Shown: positions 1 through 12,208, counted from the stretch's first letter. The stretch is 64,000 nt of DNA from Catonia carolina (GCA_035578175.1 JAQMRL010000004.1:36572901-36636900), one strand, 5' to 3'. The notes: generated by a model from the sequence alone, not told the origin. Program-made: numbers and translations.

Positions 1-1870
1 AGACGATTTCATTGGTTGATATCGAATGACGTAGTGAACTATAATGAGCTCTCTGATTGGACAATAATAACTAATCAAAATGACGCCTAAGAAGACATCT
101 GATTGGTTAGGTTTGGAGATTTATCATTGGTTGTGAATACTACACTCTGATTGGTCCTATATTATATCTGCCTTTGACGTCACACGCGCGTTGTCGTCAT
201 TGTAGACCGCCTTACTCGCAAGACCTAAATATTTGTTTTTTTCTACTGTACATCAGTTCTATTATATTTTTGTAGTACATTTTCGGATATGTTAAAGTCA
301 CAAATAGAACGAAAGAAACAAAAATTCGTTTAATAACGCCCTCTAATGATTATTTCTTTGTTGATTTAGGAACTGATATTTAATTCAAAACGTATAATAA
401 AAATATGCACGTTCTGCGCAAATAGTGTAAAACTGCAATCAGTAATTCATTCCTCCTTGAAAAACGTTAGAAAATTATTTGTGCATTGCTCTCTGTTTAT
501 TATTGCTATAATCAAAATTCAAGCACAAAAATTATAATAATTCTTAGAAATAAAACCGTGCGTATTGATGTACTACGCATATGTTATTCAAGGAAGATGT
601 TGGTTTGAACATTAAATTTAATAAACTATTATCAGATTATTTTTTTTGTACGATTAGTATGATTAAATTTGTACGTTCTTTCATAACGACTTTGATAACA
701 TCCTATCTTACAAATCTGATTTTTCGAGTTACTTAAAATTATTTAAATAATGAGATGTTAAATACTCGGCACAATTAATTTGAGTTTTTAGATCTTTAGG
801 GTAGAAGTTATTTTAAACTTTACAAGTTATCTGAAATAAACTGAAAAGTTAATTGGGTTACGTTATTTGGTTTGTAACCGTATGTTTCAGTAGAAAAGAT
901 ATTTGATGAGCAAAGCACGCCTTCTAAACAATTTTCAGTTCACACCTTGCAAATGCGCCTTTAATATATTCACAATGCAAGGTCTTACTGTATAATAATA
1001 TACTGTCATATGAACAAGGTCTAAAAGTGTTTATTTCACCAGTACTTCTTATGTTGTTATAATGTTTTAGTCGAAAATTGCTTCATTCGTGAAGAAAACA
1101 GAACTATTATTTTAGCCGTGGAAGTAGCAGTTGAAATTTAAAAAATATTTCACAGTTTAACTGCCTCTTGTAGGCAATACTAAATTTTCGCATCGCAAAA
1201 AAAAATAATGACACAAGCACCGAAAAAACGCGGAGAAATGTCAAAAATATTGCCTAGAAATTTTTCATATCGTTAACCGTTTTTAGTGTGACTGATTGTC
1301 GTTAAAAGGGCACAGGTTCTATTTTGCTCTTACTAGGTATTGTTTAAGTATATTCTAAATTTCAGTTTGGTAATTCCGGCGATTCTACTGACGATTAGTT
1401 GACAAAAAAAACTTCAGAGACGTCCTTATTAGAATAAACTTTAATATACAATGAAACAATCACAGTGTGTTACGTTCGTATAGTAGTGTTTGCATGGTAG
1501 CCGACAAAATAATGTCTTAAATTTAAGCAAGCTTGTATGTGACAACGCAATCTATTCTTGTGCTTTCTTTTTATGACTTTTTTATTTCAAATTGTGAAAA
1601 TCAGTATAAATTTACTGCTGTTTCATACAATAAACCATAATCATTCCGTACTCGGAAGAACCTTAACAAGATTAAAAATGTTTTTGGTAGGCATTTTAAT
1701 TCTAGGAAAATATAGCATTTCAGTAGACATTTTTGTTTAATATTCGGCCTTATTGTTTACTGGGCGGTGACAATGGACGGATTTATGTAAAAATGCAAGT
1801 CGACGTCACGCGCAGCAACAACCGGACCAATCAGGAAGCTCGATACTGACAAATGACGTAATACTCAATG
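1..1870 (+). repeat. Unit U1, subfamily B
   Basis: Full-length unit of 1,870 bp. Its core portion has ATTGG at 11, 56, 102, 126 and 150, TGACGTAG at 27 and a perfect TGACGTCA at 175-182. The body carries the B markers aggaactgat and cagtagaaaag. Its end (atgaaacaatcacagtgtg at about 1450) is shared with U24, so U1 is the counterpart of U24 in the higher-order order. The open frame at 1558-1740 starts at TTG and is not supported as a gene. Confidence 0.9.
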
Positions 1871-3743
1871 AGACGACTTTATTGGTTGACATCGAATGAC
1901 GTAGTGAACTATAATGAGCTCTCTGATTGGACAATATTAACCAATCAAAATGACGCCTAAGAAGACATTTGATTGGTTAGGTTTGAAGATTTTTCATTGG
2001 TTGAGAATACTAGTTTCTGATTAGTCCAATATTATATCTTTTATTGACGTCACACGGACGTCACCGTCAACGTAGGCCGCCTCACTCGCAAGACCTAGAT
2101 AATTATATTTTCAAAAAGTGTAGATCAGTTCTATTAGATTTCAATTATATATTTTCAGATATGTTATAGACACAAATGGTGCAGAAGAAAAAAACATTCG
2201 TTAACTAACGCTTTATAATGATTATTTCTTTGTTGATTTAGGATCCGATATTTAAATCAAAATATACAATTAAAATATACACGTTCTGCGCCAACAGTGT
2301 AAAACTCCAATCAGCAATTCATTCCTCCTTAAAAAACATTAGAAATTTAGTTGTGCATGGCACTCTGTTTATTATTGCTTTAGTTAAAATTCAAACACAA
2401 AAATTATAATAACTCTCTGAAATAAGACCGTACGTATTGATAGACTACGCCTCTGTTATGTAAAGATGATGTTGGTTTGAATATTAAATTGAATAAACTA
2501 TTATTAAATTATTTTTTTGTACGATTAATAAGATTCAATTTTTACATTCCTTCATAACATTGATAACATCCTTTCTTTTAAATCCAATCTATCAAGTAAC
2601 TTTAAATTAGGTTAATAATGAGATGTTAAATACTTGGCAAAATGAATTTGGGTTTTAAGATCATTAGGGTAGATGTTAGTTTAAACATTTACAGGTTTTC
2701 TGAAATAAAAACCAAATATTTAATTGGGATATTTTTTTATTGTTTATAACCGTATCACTCAGTAGAAGCGTGTTTTCATGATCGTAGCAGGCCTTCTAAA
2801 AATATTTTCAGTTCTCACGTTTCAAACGGCGCCTTTAATATATTCACAGCAAGGTCTAACGGCATAATCATTAACTGTCATTGTAAGAACCTCTAAAAGT
2901 ATTTATTTCATTAGTACCTTTTATTTTCTTAATATGTTTTAGTCAAAAATTTGCTTCAATCGCTAAGAAAACAGAACGATTATTGTAGCCGTGGAAGTAG
3001 CAGTGAAATTTAAAAAATATTTAACAGTTTAATGTTTCTAATAGGCAATACTAATTTTCGCATCATAAAATAAAATAAAGAAAATATCTGCGGATAAACG
3101 CGGAGAAATGTAAGAAATATTCCCTAAAAAGTTTTCATATCGTTAACCGTTTTTAGTGTAACTGATTGTCGTTAAAAGGGCACAGGTTCTATTTTGCTCT
3201 TACTAGGTATTGTTTAAGTATATTCTAAATTTTAGTTTGGTAATTCCGGCGATTCTACTGACGATTAGTTGACAAAAAAAACTTCAGAGACGTCCTTATT
3301 AGAATAAACTTTAATATACTATAAAAAAAACACAATGTGTTACGTTAGTATAGTAGTGTTTGCAAGGTAGCCGACAAAATAATGTCTTAAATTTAAGCAA
3401 GCTTAGATGTGACAACGCAAGCTATTGTTGTCCTTCCTTTTTATGACTTTTTTTATTTCATATTGTGAAAAGCAGTATAAATTTACTGCTGTTTCATACA
3501 ATAAACCATAATCATTCCGTACTCGGAAGAACCTTAACAAATTTAAAAATGTTTTTGTTACGCCATTTAATTCTCGAAAGTATAGCATTTCAGTAGACGT
3601 TAATTGTTTAATATTCGGCCGTATCGTTAACTGGGCGGAAACAATAGGCAGATTTATGTAAAAATGTAAGTCGACGTCACGAGCAGGAACAGTACCGGAC
3701 CAATCAGAATGCTCAATACTGACAAATGACGTAATTCTGATTG
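1871..3743 (+). repeat. Unit U2, subfamily A
   Basis: Full-length A unit of 1,873 bp with the ggatccgat body marker. It shares private variants with U25 and U26 (cattaactgtcattg, tttaatgtttctaatagg, a tract of A in ctataaaaaaaacac), so those three units are close relatives although they lie 55 kb apart. Confidence 0.9.
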
Positions 3744-5659
3744 AGACTTTTTCATTGGTTGATATCGGATGACGTAGTGAACTATTGTGAGCCCTCTGAT
3801 TGGACAATATTAACCAATCAAAATGACGCCTCAGAAGACATCTGATTGGATAGGTATGAAGATTTTTCATTGGTTGAGAATACTAGTTTCTAATTGGTCC
3901 AATATTATATATTTTATTGACGTCACACGGACTACACCGCCATTGTAGGCCGCCTCACTCGCAAGACCTAAATAATTATATTTTCTACTGTAGATCAGTT
4001 CTGATAGATTTTAATTATATATTTTCAGATATGTTATAGACACAAATGGTGCAGAATTAAAATCATTCGTTAACTAACGCTTTATAATGATTATTTCTTT
4101 GTTTATTTAGGATCCGATAATTAACTCAAAATATATAATTAAAATATACACGTTCTGCGCCAACAGTGTGAAATTCCAATTAACAATTCATGTCTCCTTA
4201 AAAAAACATTAGAAATTTAGTTGTGCATGGCTCTCTGTTTATTATTGCTTTAGTTAATAGTCAAACAAAAAAATTATAATAACTCTCTGAAATAAGACCG
4301 TACGTATTGACAGACTACGCCTATGTTTTATAAGGAAGATGTTGGTTTGAACATTAAATTGAGTAAACTATTATCAAATTATATTTTTTGTACGATTAAT
4401 AAGATTCAATTTTTACATTTCTTCATAACATTGATAACATCCTTTCTTTCAAATCCAATCTATTAAATAACTTAAATTTAGGGAAATAATGAGATGTTAA
4501 ATACTTGGCACAATTAATTTAAGTTTTTAGATCATTAGGCTAGATGTTCGTTCAAACATATACAGGTTATCTAAAATAAAAAATAAATATTTAATTCGGT
4601 TACTTTTTTTATTGTTTATAACCGCTCACTCAACCGCTCGCTTGGTTATTATTGTTTAAATCTCTTCACTCAGTAGAAGCGTGTTTTCATGAGCGTAGCA
4701 GGCCTTCTAAAAATATTTTCAGTTCACACGTTTCAAACGGCGCCTTTAATATATTCACTGCAAGGTCTAACTGCATAATCATCAACTGTCATTGTAAGAA
4801 ACTCTAAAAGTGTTTATTTCATTAGTACCTCTTATTTTCTTAATATGTTTTAGTCAAAAATTTGCTTCTCTCGCTAAGAAAACAGAAAGATTACTGTAGC
4901 CGTGGAAGTAGCAGTTAAAATTTAAGAAATATTTCACAGTTTAACTGCCTCTTGTAGGCAATACTAAATTTTCGCATCGCAAAATAAAATAATGACACAA
5001 GCAGCGAATAACGGCAGAGAAATGTCAAAAATATTGCCAAGAAATTTTTCAAATCGTTAACCGTTTTTAGTGTGACTGATTGTCGTTAAAAGGGCACAGG
5101 TTCTATTTTGCTCTTACTAGGTATTGTTTAAGTATATTCTAAATTTCAGTTTGGTAATTCCGGCGATTCTACTGACGATTAGTTGACAAAAAAAACTTCA
5201 GAGACGTCCTTATTAGAATAAACTTTAATATACAATGAAAAAACCACAATGTGTTACGTTAATAGAGTAGTGTTTGCATGGTAGCCGACAAAATAATGTC
5301 TTAAATTTAAGCAAGCTTATATGTGACAACGCAAGCTATTGTTGTCCTTCCTTTTTATGACTTTTTTTTATTTCATATTGTGAAAAGCAGTATAAATAGT
5401 ACTGCTGTTTCATACCATAAATCATAATCATTCCATACTCGGAAGAATCTTAACAAGTTTAAAAATGTTTTTGTTACGCGTTTTAATTCTAAAAAGTATA
5501 GCATTTCAGTAGACGTTAATTGTTTAATATTCGGCCGTATCGTTAACTGGGCGGTGACAACGGGCGGATTTATGTAAAAATGTAAGTCGACGTCTCGCGC
5601 AGGAACAGTACCGGACCAATCAGAAAGCTCGATACTAACAATGGACGTAATACTGATTG
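3744..5659 (+). repeat. Unit U3, subfamily A with minisatellite
   Basis: A unit lengthened to 1,916 bp by a small expansion at about 4620-4665 (two copies of ctcactcaaccg plus cttggttattattg), a marker shared with U10 and U27. Only here does the antisense open frame that crosses the core (3403-3870, minus) begin with ATG, because of private changes near 3865. I do not call it a gene. Confidence 0.9.
4621..4665 (+). repeat. CTCACTCAACCG minisatellite variant
   Basis: Here accgctcactcaaccgctcgcttgg replaces the usual accgtatcactcag of other A units. U3 has one full repeat of the 12-bp motif plus a partial one. U10 (about 16002-16050) and U27 (61201-61245) carry one repeat more. It is useful as a lineage marker and has no known function. 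Confidence 0.8.
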
Positions 5660-6150
5660 AGACGTTTTCATTGGTTGATATCGGGTGACGTAGTGAACTA
5701 TTATGAGCCCTCTGATTGGACAATATTAACCAATCAAAAGAAGAACCCTAAAAAAAAGAAGAACCCTAACAAAATTTAACATGTTTTTGGTAGGTGTTTT
5801 AATTCTGGAACGTATTGCATTTCAGTAGACGTTATTCTCTATTATTCGGCCGTATCATTAATTGTGCGGTGGCAATGGGCGGATCTTATGTAAAAATGTA
5901 AGGCGACGTCACGCGCAGGAACAGTACCGGATCAATCAGGAAGCTCGACACTGACAAATGACTGAATGAGACGACTTCATTGGTTCATATCGGATGACGT
6001 AGTGAACTATAAGGAGCTCTCTGATTGGACAATAATAACTAATCAAAATCACGCCTAAGAAGACATCTGATTGATTAGTTTTGGAGATTTTTCAGTGGTT
6101 GAGAATACTACACTCTGATTGGTCCTATATTATACCTGCCTTTGACGTCA
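5548..6150. promoter_or_regulatory. Double promoter-like core (U4/U5)
   Basis: Two neighbouring cores result from the truncation of U4. Seen: GGGCGG boxes near 5548 and 5563, ATTGG/CCAAT pentamers on both strands, TGACGT motifs, and a perfect TGACGTCA at 6143-6150. CCAAT is the NF-Y site, TGACGTCA the CREB/ATF site and GGGCGG an Sp1/KLF-type site. That these proteins bind here is inference. There is no gene nearby to regulate. Confidence 0.5.
5660..5968 (+). repeat. Unit U4, truncated 309 bp unit
   Basis: The A-type core (to aaccaatcaaaag) is joined directly to the last part of a unit through aagaaccctaaaaaaaag followed by aagaaccctaac. About 1.56 kb of the body is missing. The result is two promoter-like cores 309 bp apart. 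The same junction is found at 17130, 45115 and 62335, so it arose once and was copied. Confidence 0.9.
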
Positions 6151-6191
6151 CACGCGCGTTGTCGTCATTGTAGGCCGCCTTACTCGCAGGG

Positions 6192-6226
6192 CTATCAAGA
6201 CTACGCCATAGGCGTAGTCTTGATAG
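6192..6226. repeat. Perfect palindrome at a deletion junction
   Basis: The arms are ctatcaagactacgcc and ggcgtagtcttgatag, separated by ata: 16 bp arms with a 3 bp centre. The normal unit has only one copy of gatagactacgcctatg here (compare about 10392). The extra inverted copy sits exactly where about 320 bp of unit body is missing, which suggests a fold-back or template-switch event. Confidence 0.9.
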
Positions 6227-6386
6227 ACTACGCCTATGTTATTTAAGGAAGATGTTGGTTTGAACATTAAATTGAATAAACTATTATCAAATTATATTTT
6301 TTGTGGGATTAATAAGATTAAATTTTAACATTCCTTCATAACATTGATCACATCCTTTATTTCAAATCCAATCTATCAAGTAACTT

Positions 6387-6780
6387 GTTGTTGTTTAGTT
6401 CAACAGCCAAAAGGCGGGTTTGAACCTCCAAAGGTTTTATTAAGTAAAACGAGGAATGAGGTGATTTACAATTGACTTCCTCACTGAGTGGAAAAGCATG
6501 CTTATCTTCATGCCAGGCCCTCTGAAAAGCACATATTTTCCACTCTGTAAATGATGCCTTCACTTCATTCACCACAGGGACTGGCTGTACAATGAAATTC
6601 ATTACTTTCAGAGAAGATAACTCTGATTAGTGCCTTTACACCTCTACCTCTTCTGTTCTTTAATGATCCAGTCATTTAATTAACTGAACATGTGATAAGA
6701 AACAGAACTATTTATTTTAGCCCTGCAACAAACAGATTGAATGTAAATAATTTGACACTCCACCTGTCTGTTATGGGCAA
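6387..6780 (-). mobile_element. SINE-like element, copy 1 (U5)
   Basis: A 394 bp insert flanked by CAAGTAACTT at 6377-6386 and 6781-6790. Units without it (for example U8 at about 12930) have one copy of that decamer. Read on the minus strand it ends with a small stem-loop (gccttttggc) and an (aac)n-type tail, which is how non-LTR-mobilised elements end. It may be a SINE or a 5'-truncated LINE end. A GGTTTGAACC box resembles a pol III B box, but no A box is clear. The ATG-started minus frame inside (6357-6602) is not called as a gene. Confidence 0.75.
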
Positions 6781-7959
6781 CAAGTAACTTAAAATTAGGT
6801 AAATAATGAGATGTTAAATACTTGGCACAATTAATTTCGGTTTTTAGATCATTAGGCTAGATGTTAGTTCAAACATTTACAGGTTATCTGAAATACAAAC
6901 TAAATATTTAATTCGGTTATTTTTTTTATTGTTTATAACCGTATCACTCAGTAGAAGCGTGTTTTCATGAGCGTAGCAGGGCTTCTAAAAAAAATTTCAG
7001 TTCGCACGTTTCAAACGGCGCCGTTCATATATTCACTGCAAGGTCTAACTGCATAATCATCAACTGTCATTGTAACAATCTCTAAAAGTGTTTATTTCAT
7101 TAGTACCTCTTATTTTCTTAATAATGTTTTAGTCGAAAATTTGCTTCTCTCGCTAAGAAAATAGAACGATTATTGTAGCAGTGGAAGTAGCAGTTAAAAT
7201 TTAAAAAATATTTCACAGTTTAACTGCCCTTTTGTAGGCAATACTAAATTTTCGCATCACAAAATAAAAAAATGACACAAGCAGCGAATAAACGCGGAGA
7301 AATGTCAAAAAGTTTGCCCAGAAATTTTTTATATTGTTAACCGTGTTTAGTGTGACTGATTGTCGTCATAAGGGCACAATTTGTATTTTGCTCTTACTTG
7401 GTATTGATCAAGTACATTCTAAATTTCGGTTTTATAATGCCGGCGATTCTACTTACGATTTTTTGACGAAAAACTTCAGTGACGTCCTTGTTAGAATTTA
7501 CAAACTTTAATATACTTTATATATTGTTTTAACTTTAATATACAGTGAAAAAATCACATTTTGTTACGTTCGTATCGTAGTGTCTGCATGGTAGCCGACA
7601 AAATAATGTCTTAAATTTCAACAAGCTTGTATGTGACAACGCAATCTATTCTTTTGCTTCCTTTTTATGACTTATTTATTTCATAGAGTGAAAAGCAGGA
7701 GTGAATATACTGTTGTTACTGGTGAATATACTGCGTACTCGGAAGAACCCTAACAAAATTTAACATGTTTTTGGTAGGTGTTTTAATTCTGGAACGTATT
7801 GTATTTCAGTAGACGTTATTCTCTATTATTCGGCCGTATCATTAACTGGGCGGTGGCAATGGGCGGATCTTATGTAAAAATGTAAGGCGACGTCACGCGC
7901 AGGAAAAGTACCGGTTCAATCAGGAAGCTCGACACTGACAAATTACGTAATACTGAATG

Positions 7960-9833
7960 AGACGACTTCATTGGTTCATATCGGATGACGTAGTGAACTA
8001 TAATGAGCTCTCTGATTGGACAATAATAACTAATCAAAATGACGCCTAAGAAGACATCTGATTGGTTAGTTTTGGAGATTTTTCATTGGTTGAGAATACT
8101 AGTTTCTGATTGGTTCTATATTATATCTGCCATTGACGTCACACGCGCGTTGTCGACATTGTAGGCCGCCTTAACCGCAAGACCTAAATAATAATTTTTT
8201 TCTACTGTACATCAAATCTATTACATTTTAGTTGTATATTTTCGGATATGTTAAAGACACAAATAGTGCGAAAGAAATAAAATTTCGTTAAGTAACGCTC
8301 TCTAATGATTATTTCTTTGTTGATTTAGGAACTGATAGTTAACTCAAAACGTATAATAAAAATATACACGTTCTGCGCCAATAGTGTAAAACTCTAATCA
8401 GCAATTAATTCCTAGTTAAAATAACGTTAGAAAATTAGTTGTGCATTGCTCTCTGTTTTTTATTGCTATAGTCAAAATTCAAGCGCAAAAATTTAAATAA
8501 TTCTTAGAAATAAAACCGTCCGTATTGATGTACTACGCCTATGTTATTTAAGGAAGATGTTGGTTTGAACATTAAATTTAATAAACTATTATCAGATTAT
8601 ATTTTTTGTACGATTAGTAAGATTAAATTTGAACGTTCTTTCATAACGACTTTGATAACATCCTTTCTTACAAATCTGATTTTTAAAGTTACTTAAAATT
8701 AGGTAAATAATGAGATGTTAAATACTTGGCACAATTAATTTGAGTTTTTAGAACATTAGGGTAGAAGTTAGTTCAAATATTTACAAGTTATCTGAAATAA
8801 ACTGAAAAGTTAATTTGGTTACTTTCCTTGCTTTGTAACCGTATGTTTCAGTAGAAAAGTCATTTGATGAGCAAAGCAGGTCTTCTAAAACATTTTCAGT
8901 TCGCACCTTGCAAATGCGCCGTTAATATATTCACACTGCAAGGTCTAACTGTATAATAATCTACTGTCATATGAACAAGGTCTAAAAGTGTTTATTTCAC
9001 CAGTACTTCTTATGTTGTTATAATTTTTTAGTCGAAAATTGCTTCATTCGTGAAGAAAACAGAACTATTATTTTAGCCGTGGAAGTAGCAGTTGAAATTT
9101 AAAAAATATTTCACAGTTTAACTGCCTCTTGTAGGCAATACTAAATTTTCGCATCGCAAAAAAAAATAATGACACAAGCAGCGAATAAACGCGGAGAAAT
9201 GTCAAAAATATTGCCTAGAAATTTTTCATATCGTTAACCGTTTTTAGTGTGACTGATTGTCGTTAAAAGGGCACAATTTGTATTTTGCTCTTACTAGGTA
9301 TTGTTCAAGTATATTCTAAATTTCAGTTTGGTAATGCCGGCGATTCTACTGACGGTTAGTAGACAAAAAAACTTCAGAGACGTCCTTATTAGAATAAACT
9401 TTAATATACAATGAAAAGATCACAATGTGTTACGGTTGTATAGTAATTTTTGCATGGTAGCCGACAAAAAAATGTCTTAAATTAAAGCAAGCTTGTATGT
9501 GACAACGCAATGTAATCTTGTGCATAGTTTTTATGACTTTTTTAATTTCATACTGTTAAAAGCAGTATAAATATACTGCTGTTTCATACAATAAACCATA
9601 ATCATTCCGTACTCGGAAAAACCTTAACAAGTTTTAAAATGTTTTCGGTAGGCGTTTTAATTCTGGAAAGTATAGCATTTCAGTAGACGTTAATTGTTTA
9701 ATATTCGGCCGTACCGTTAACTGGGCGGTGACAATGGGCGGATTGATGTAAAAATGTAAGTCGACGTCACGCGCAGGAACAGTACCGGACCAATCAGGAA
9801 GCTCGGTACTGACAAATGACGTAATACTGATTG
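7960..9833 (+). repeat. Unit U6, subfamily B
   Basis: Full-length B unit of 1,874 bp without insertions. It is very close to U18 and U24, including the shared variants tttaaagttacttaaaa and gttactttccttg. Confidence 0.9.
9561..9580. repeat. TATA-centred palindrome
   Basis: AGCAGTATAAATATACTGCT is a perfect inverted repeat with 9 bp arms around aa, and it contains a canonical TATAAATA. It also occurs at 25617-25636 and near 27900, 32245, 38872, 43058, 49479 and 52140. In other units the centre or an arm has changed (tttactgc at about 3482, tagtactgct at 5396 and 16792). Confidence 0.85.
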
Positions 9834-10554
9834 AGACGTTTTCATTGGTTGATATCGGATGGCTATAATGAGCCCTCTGATTGGACAATATTAACTAATC
9901 AAAATGACGCCTAAGAAGACATCTGATTGGTTAGGTTTGAAGATTTTTCATTGGTTAAGAATACTAGTTTCTGATTGGTCCAATATTATATCTTTTATTG
10001 ACGTCACACGGACGTCACCGTCATCGTAGGCCGCCTGACTAGCAAGACCTAAATAATTATATTTTCAACTGTAGATCAGTTCTATTAGATTTCAATTATA
10101 TGTTTTCAGATATGTTATAGACACAAATGGTGCTGAATAAAAAAACATTCGTTAACTAACGCTTTATAATGATTATTTCTTTGTTGATTTAGGATCCGAT
10201 AATTAACTCAAAATATATAATTAAAATGTACACGTTCTGCGCCACAAGTGTAAAATTCCAATTAACAATTCATTCCTCCTTAAAAAACATTAGAAAATTA
10301 GTTGTGCATGGCTCTCTGTTTATTATTGCTTTAGTTAAAATTCAAACACAAAAATTATAATAACTCTTTGAAATAAGACTGTACGTATTGATAGACTACG
10401 CCTATGTTATTTAAGGAAGATGTTGGTTTGAACATTAAATTTAATAAACTATTATCAAATTATATTTTTTGTACCATTAATAACATTAAATTTTTATATT
10501 CTTTCATAACATTGATAACATACTTTCTCTCAAATCCAATCTATCAAGTAATAT

Positions 10555-10951
10555 GTTGTTGTTGTTTAGGTCAACAGCCAAAAGGCGGGTTTGAACCTTC
10601 AAAGGTTTTACTAAGTAAAACGAGGAATGAGGTGATTTACAATTGACTTCCTCACTGAGTGGAAAAGTATGCTTATCAGCAGGCCGGGCCCTCTGAAAAG
10701 CACATATTTTCCACTCTGTAAATGACACCTTCACTTCATTTACCACAGGGTCTGGCTGTACAATGAAATTCATTACTTTCAGAGAAAATAACTCTGATTA
10801 GTGCCTTTACACCTCTACCTCTTCTGTTCTTCAATGATCCAGTCATTTAATTGACTGACCATGTGATAAGAAACAGAACTATTTATTTTAGCCCTGCAAC
10901 AAACAGATTGAGTGTAAATAATTTGACACTCCACCTGTCTGTTATGGGCAA
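10555..10951 (-). mobile_element. SINE-like element, copy 2 (U7)
   Basis: The 397 bp version, with one extra gtt triplet at the tail. The left target copy has decayed to caagtaatat, a change shared with U19 (44041), while the right copy is intact at 10952-10961. The shared decay means copies 2 and 6 descend from one array segment. Confidence 0.75.
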
Positions 10952-11312
10952 CAAGTAACTTAAAATTAGGTAAACAATGAGATGTTAAATACTTGGCACA
11001 ATTAATTTCGGTTTTTAGATCATTAGGCTAGATGTTAGTTCAAACATTTACAGGTTATCTGAAATACAAACTAAATATTTAATTCGGTTATTTTTTTATT
11101 GTTTATAACCGTATCACTCAGTAGAAGCGTGTTTTCATGAGCGTAGCAGGGCTTCTAAAAAAGGTTTCAGTTCGCACGTTTCAAACGGCGCCGTTAATAT
11201 ATTCACTGCAAGGTCTAACTGCATAATCATCAACTGTCACTGTAAGAAGCTCTAAAAGTGTTTATTTCATTAGTACCTCTTATTTTTATAATATGTTTTA
11301 TTCGAAAATTGC

Positions 11313-11403
11313 AAGGTAGCCGACAAAATAATGTCTTAAATTTAAGCAAGCTTAGATGTGACAACGCAAGCTATTGTTGTCCTTCCTTTTTATGACTTTT
11401 TTT
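11313..11403 (+). repeat. Templated internal insertion
   Basis: From aaggtagccgac to tatgacttttttta this is a copy of sequence that normally lies about 410 bp further on in the unit. It enters at ttgc (as in the short units U8 and U9) and leaves at ttttagtcgaaaa, returning to the skipped sequence. Entry and exit both sit on short identities. Confidence 0.85.
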
Positions 11404-12208
11404 AGTCGAAAATTTGCTTCTCTCGCTAAGAAAACAGAACGATTATTGTAGCCGTGGAAGTAGCAGTTAAAATTTAAAAAATATTTCACAGTTTAACTGC
11501 CTCTTGTAGGCAATACTAAATTTTCGCATCGCAAAATAAAATAATGACACAAGCAGCGAATAAACGCCGAGAAATGTCAAAAATATCGCCTAGAAATTTT
11601 TCATATCGTTACCCGTTTTTAGTAAGACTGATTGTCATTAAAAGGGCACAGGTTCTTGTTTGCTCTTACTAGGTATTGTTTAAGTATATTCTAAATTTCA
11701 GTTTGGTAATTCCGGCGAATCTACTGACGATTAGTTGACAAAAAAACTTCAGGGACGTCCTTATTAGAATAAACTTCAATATATAATGAAAAAATCACAA
11801 TGTGTTACGTTAGTATAGTAGTGTTTGCATGGTAGCCGACAAAATAATGTCTTAAATTTAAGCAAGCGTATATGTGACAACGCAAGCTATTGTTGTCCTT
11901 CCTTTTTATGACTTTTTTTATTTTATATTGAGAAAAGCAGTATAAATAAACTGCTGTTTCATACAATAAATCATAATCATTCCGTACTCGGAGGAACCTT
12001 AACAAGTTTAAAAATGTTTTTGTTACGCGTTTTAATTCTAGAAAGTATTGCATTTCAGTAGACGTTAATTGTTTAATATTCGGCCGTATCGTTAACTGGG
12101 CGGTGACAATGGGCGGATTTATGTAAAAATGTAAGTCGACGTCACGCGCAGGAACAGTACCGGACCAATCAGAAAGCTCGATACTGACAAATGACGTAAT
12201 ACTGATTG

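Larger units (their letters stand above)
5969..7959 (+). repeat. Unit U5, B core with A-like body and SINE
   Basis: This unit is 1,991 bp including a SINE-like insert. About 320 bp after the core is missing, and the junction is a perfect palindrome (6192-6226). Later parts carry a private variant (gattttttgacgaaaaac and a doubled aactttaatatac at about 7503-7545) shared with U17 and U23. Like those two it is followed by a B unit. The LINE site of the neighbouring family is empty here (tttttgtgggattaataagatt, about 6297). Confidence 0.85.
9834..12208 (+). repeat. Unit U7, subfamily A with SINE and templated insert
   Basis: This unit is 2,375 bp: a standard A unit plus a SINE-like element (10555-10951) and a 91 bp copy of a later part of the unit (11313-11403). 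Its core has a 12 bp difference (atcggatggctataatgag) shared with U19, U26 and U27. Confidence 0.85.

Noticed and set aside
5735..5780. CCCTAA motifs that resemble telomere repeat
   Set aside because: Only two occurrences within aagaaccctaaaaaaaag and its neighbour. There is no tandem run and the spacing is irregular; it is the truncated-unit junction.
6407..6435. tRNA gene from the GGTTTGAACC box in the SINE-like element
   Set aside because: No cloverleaf, no A box at the right distance, no acceptor stem. It is at most a SINE promoter relic.
6357..6602. ATG-started minus frame MNFIVQPVPVVNEVK in the SINE-like copies (also 10504, 26590, 33196, 44000, 53112)
   Set aside because: It lies wholly at the end of a short mobile element, runs through its stem-loop and tail into target sequence, and no domain is recognised. 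It may be a relic of a LINE end; there is not enough to call a gene.
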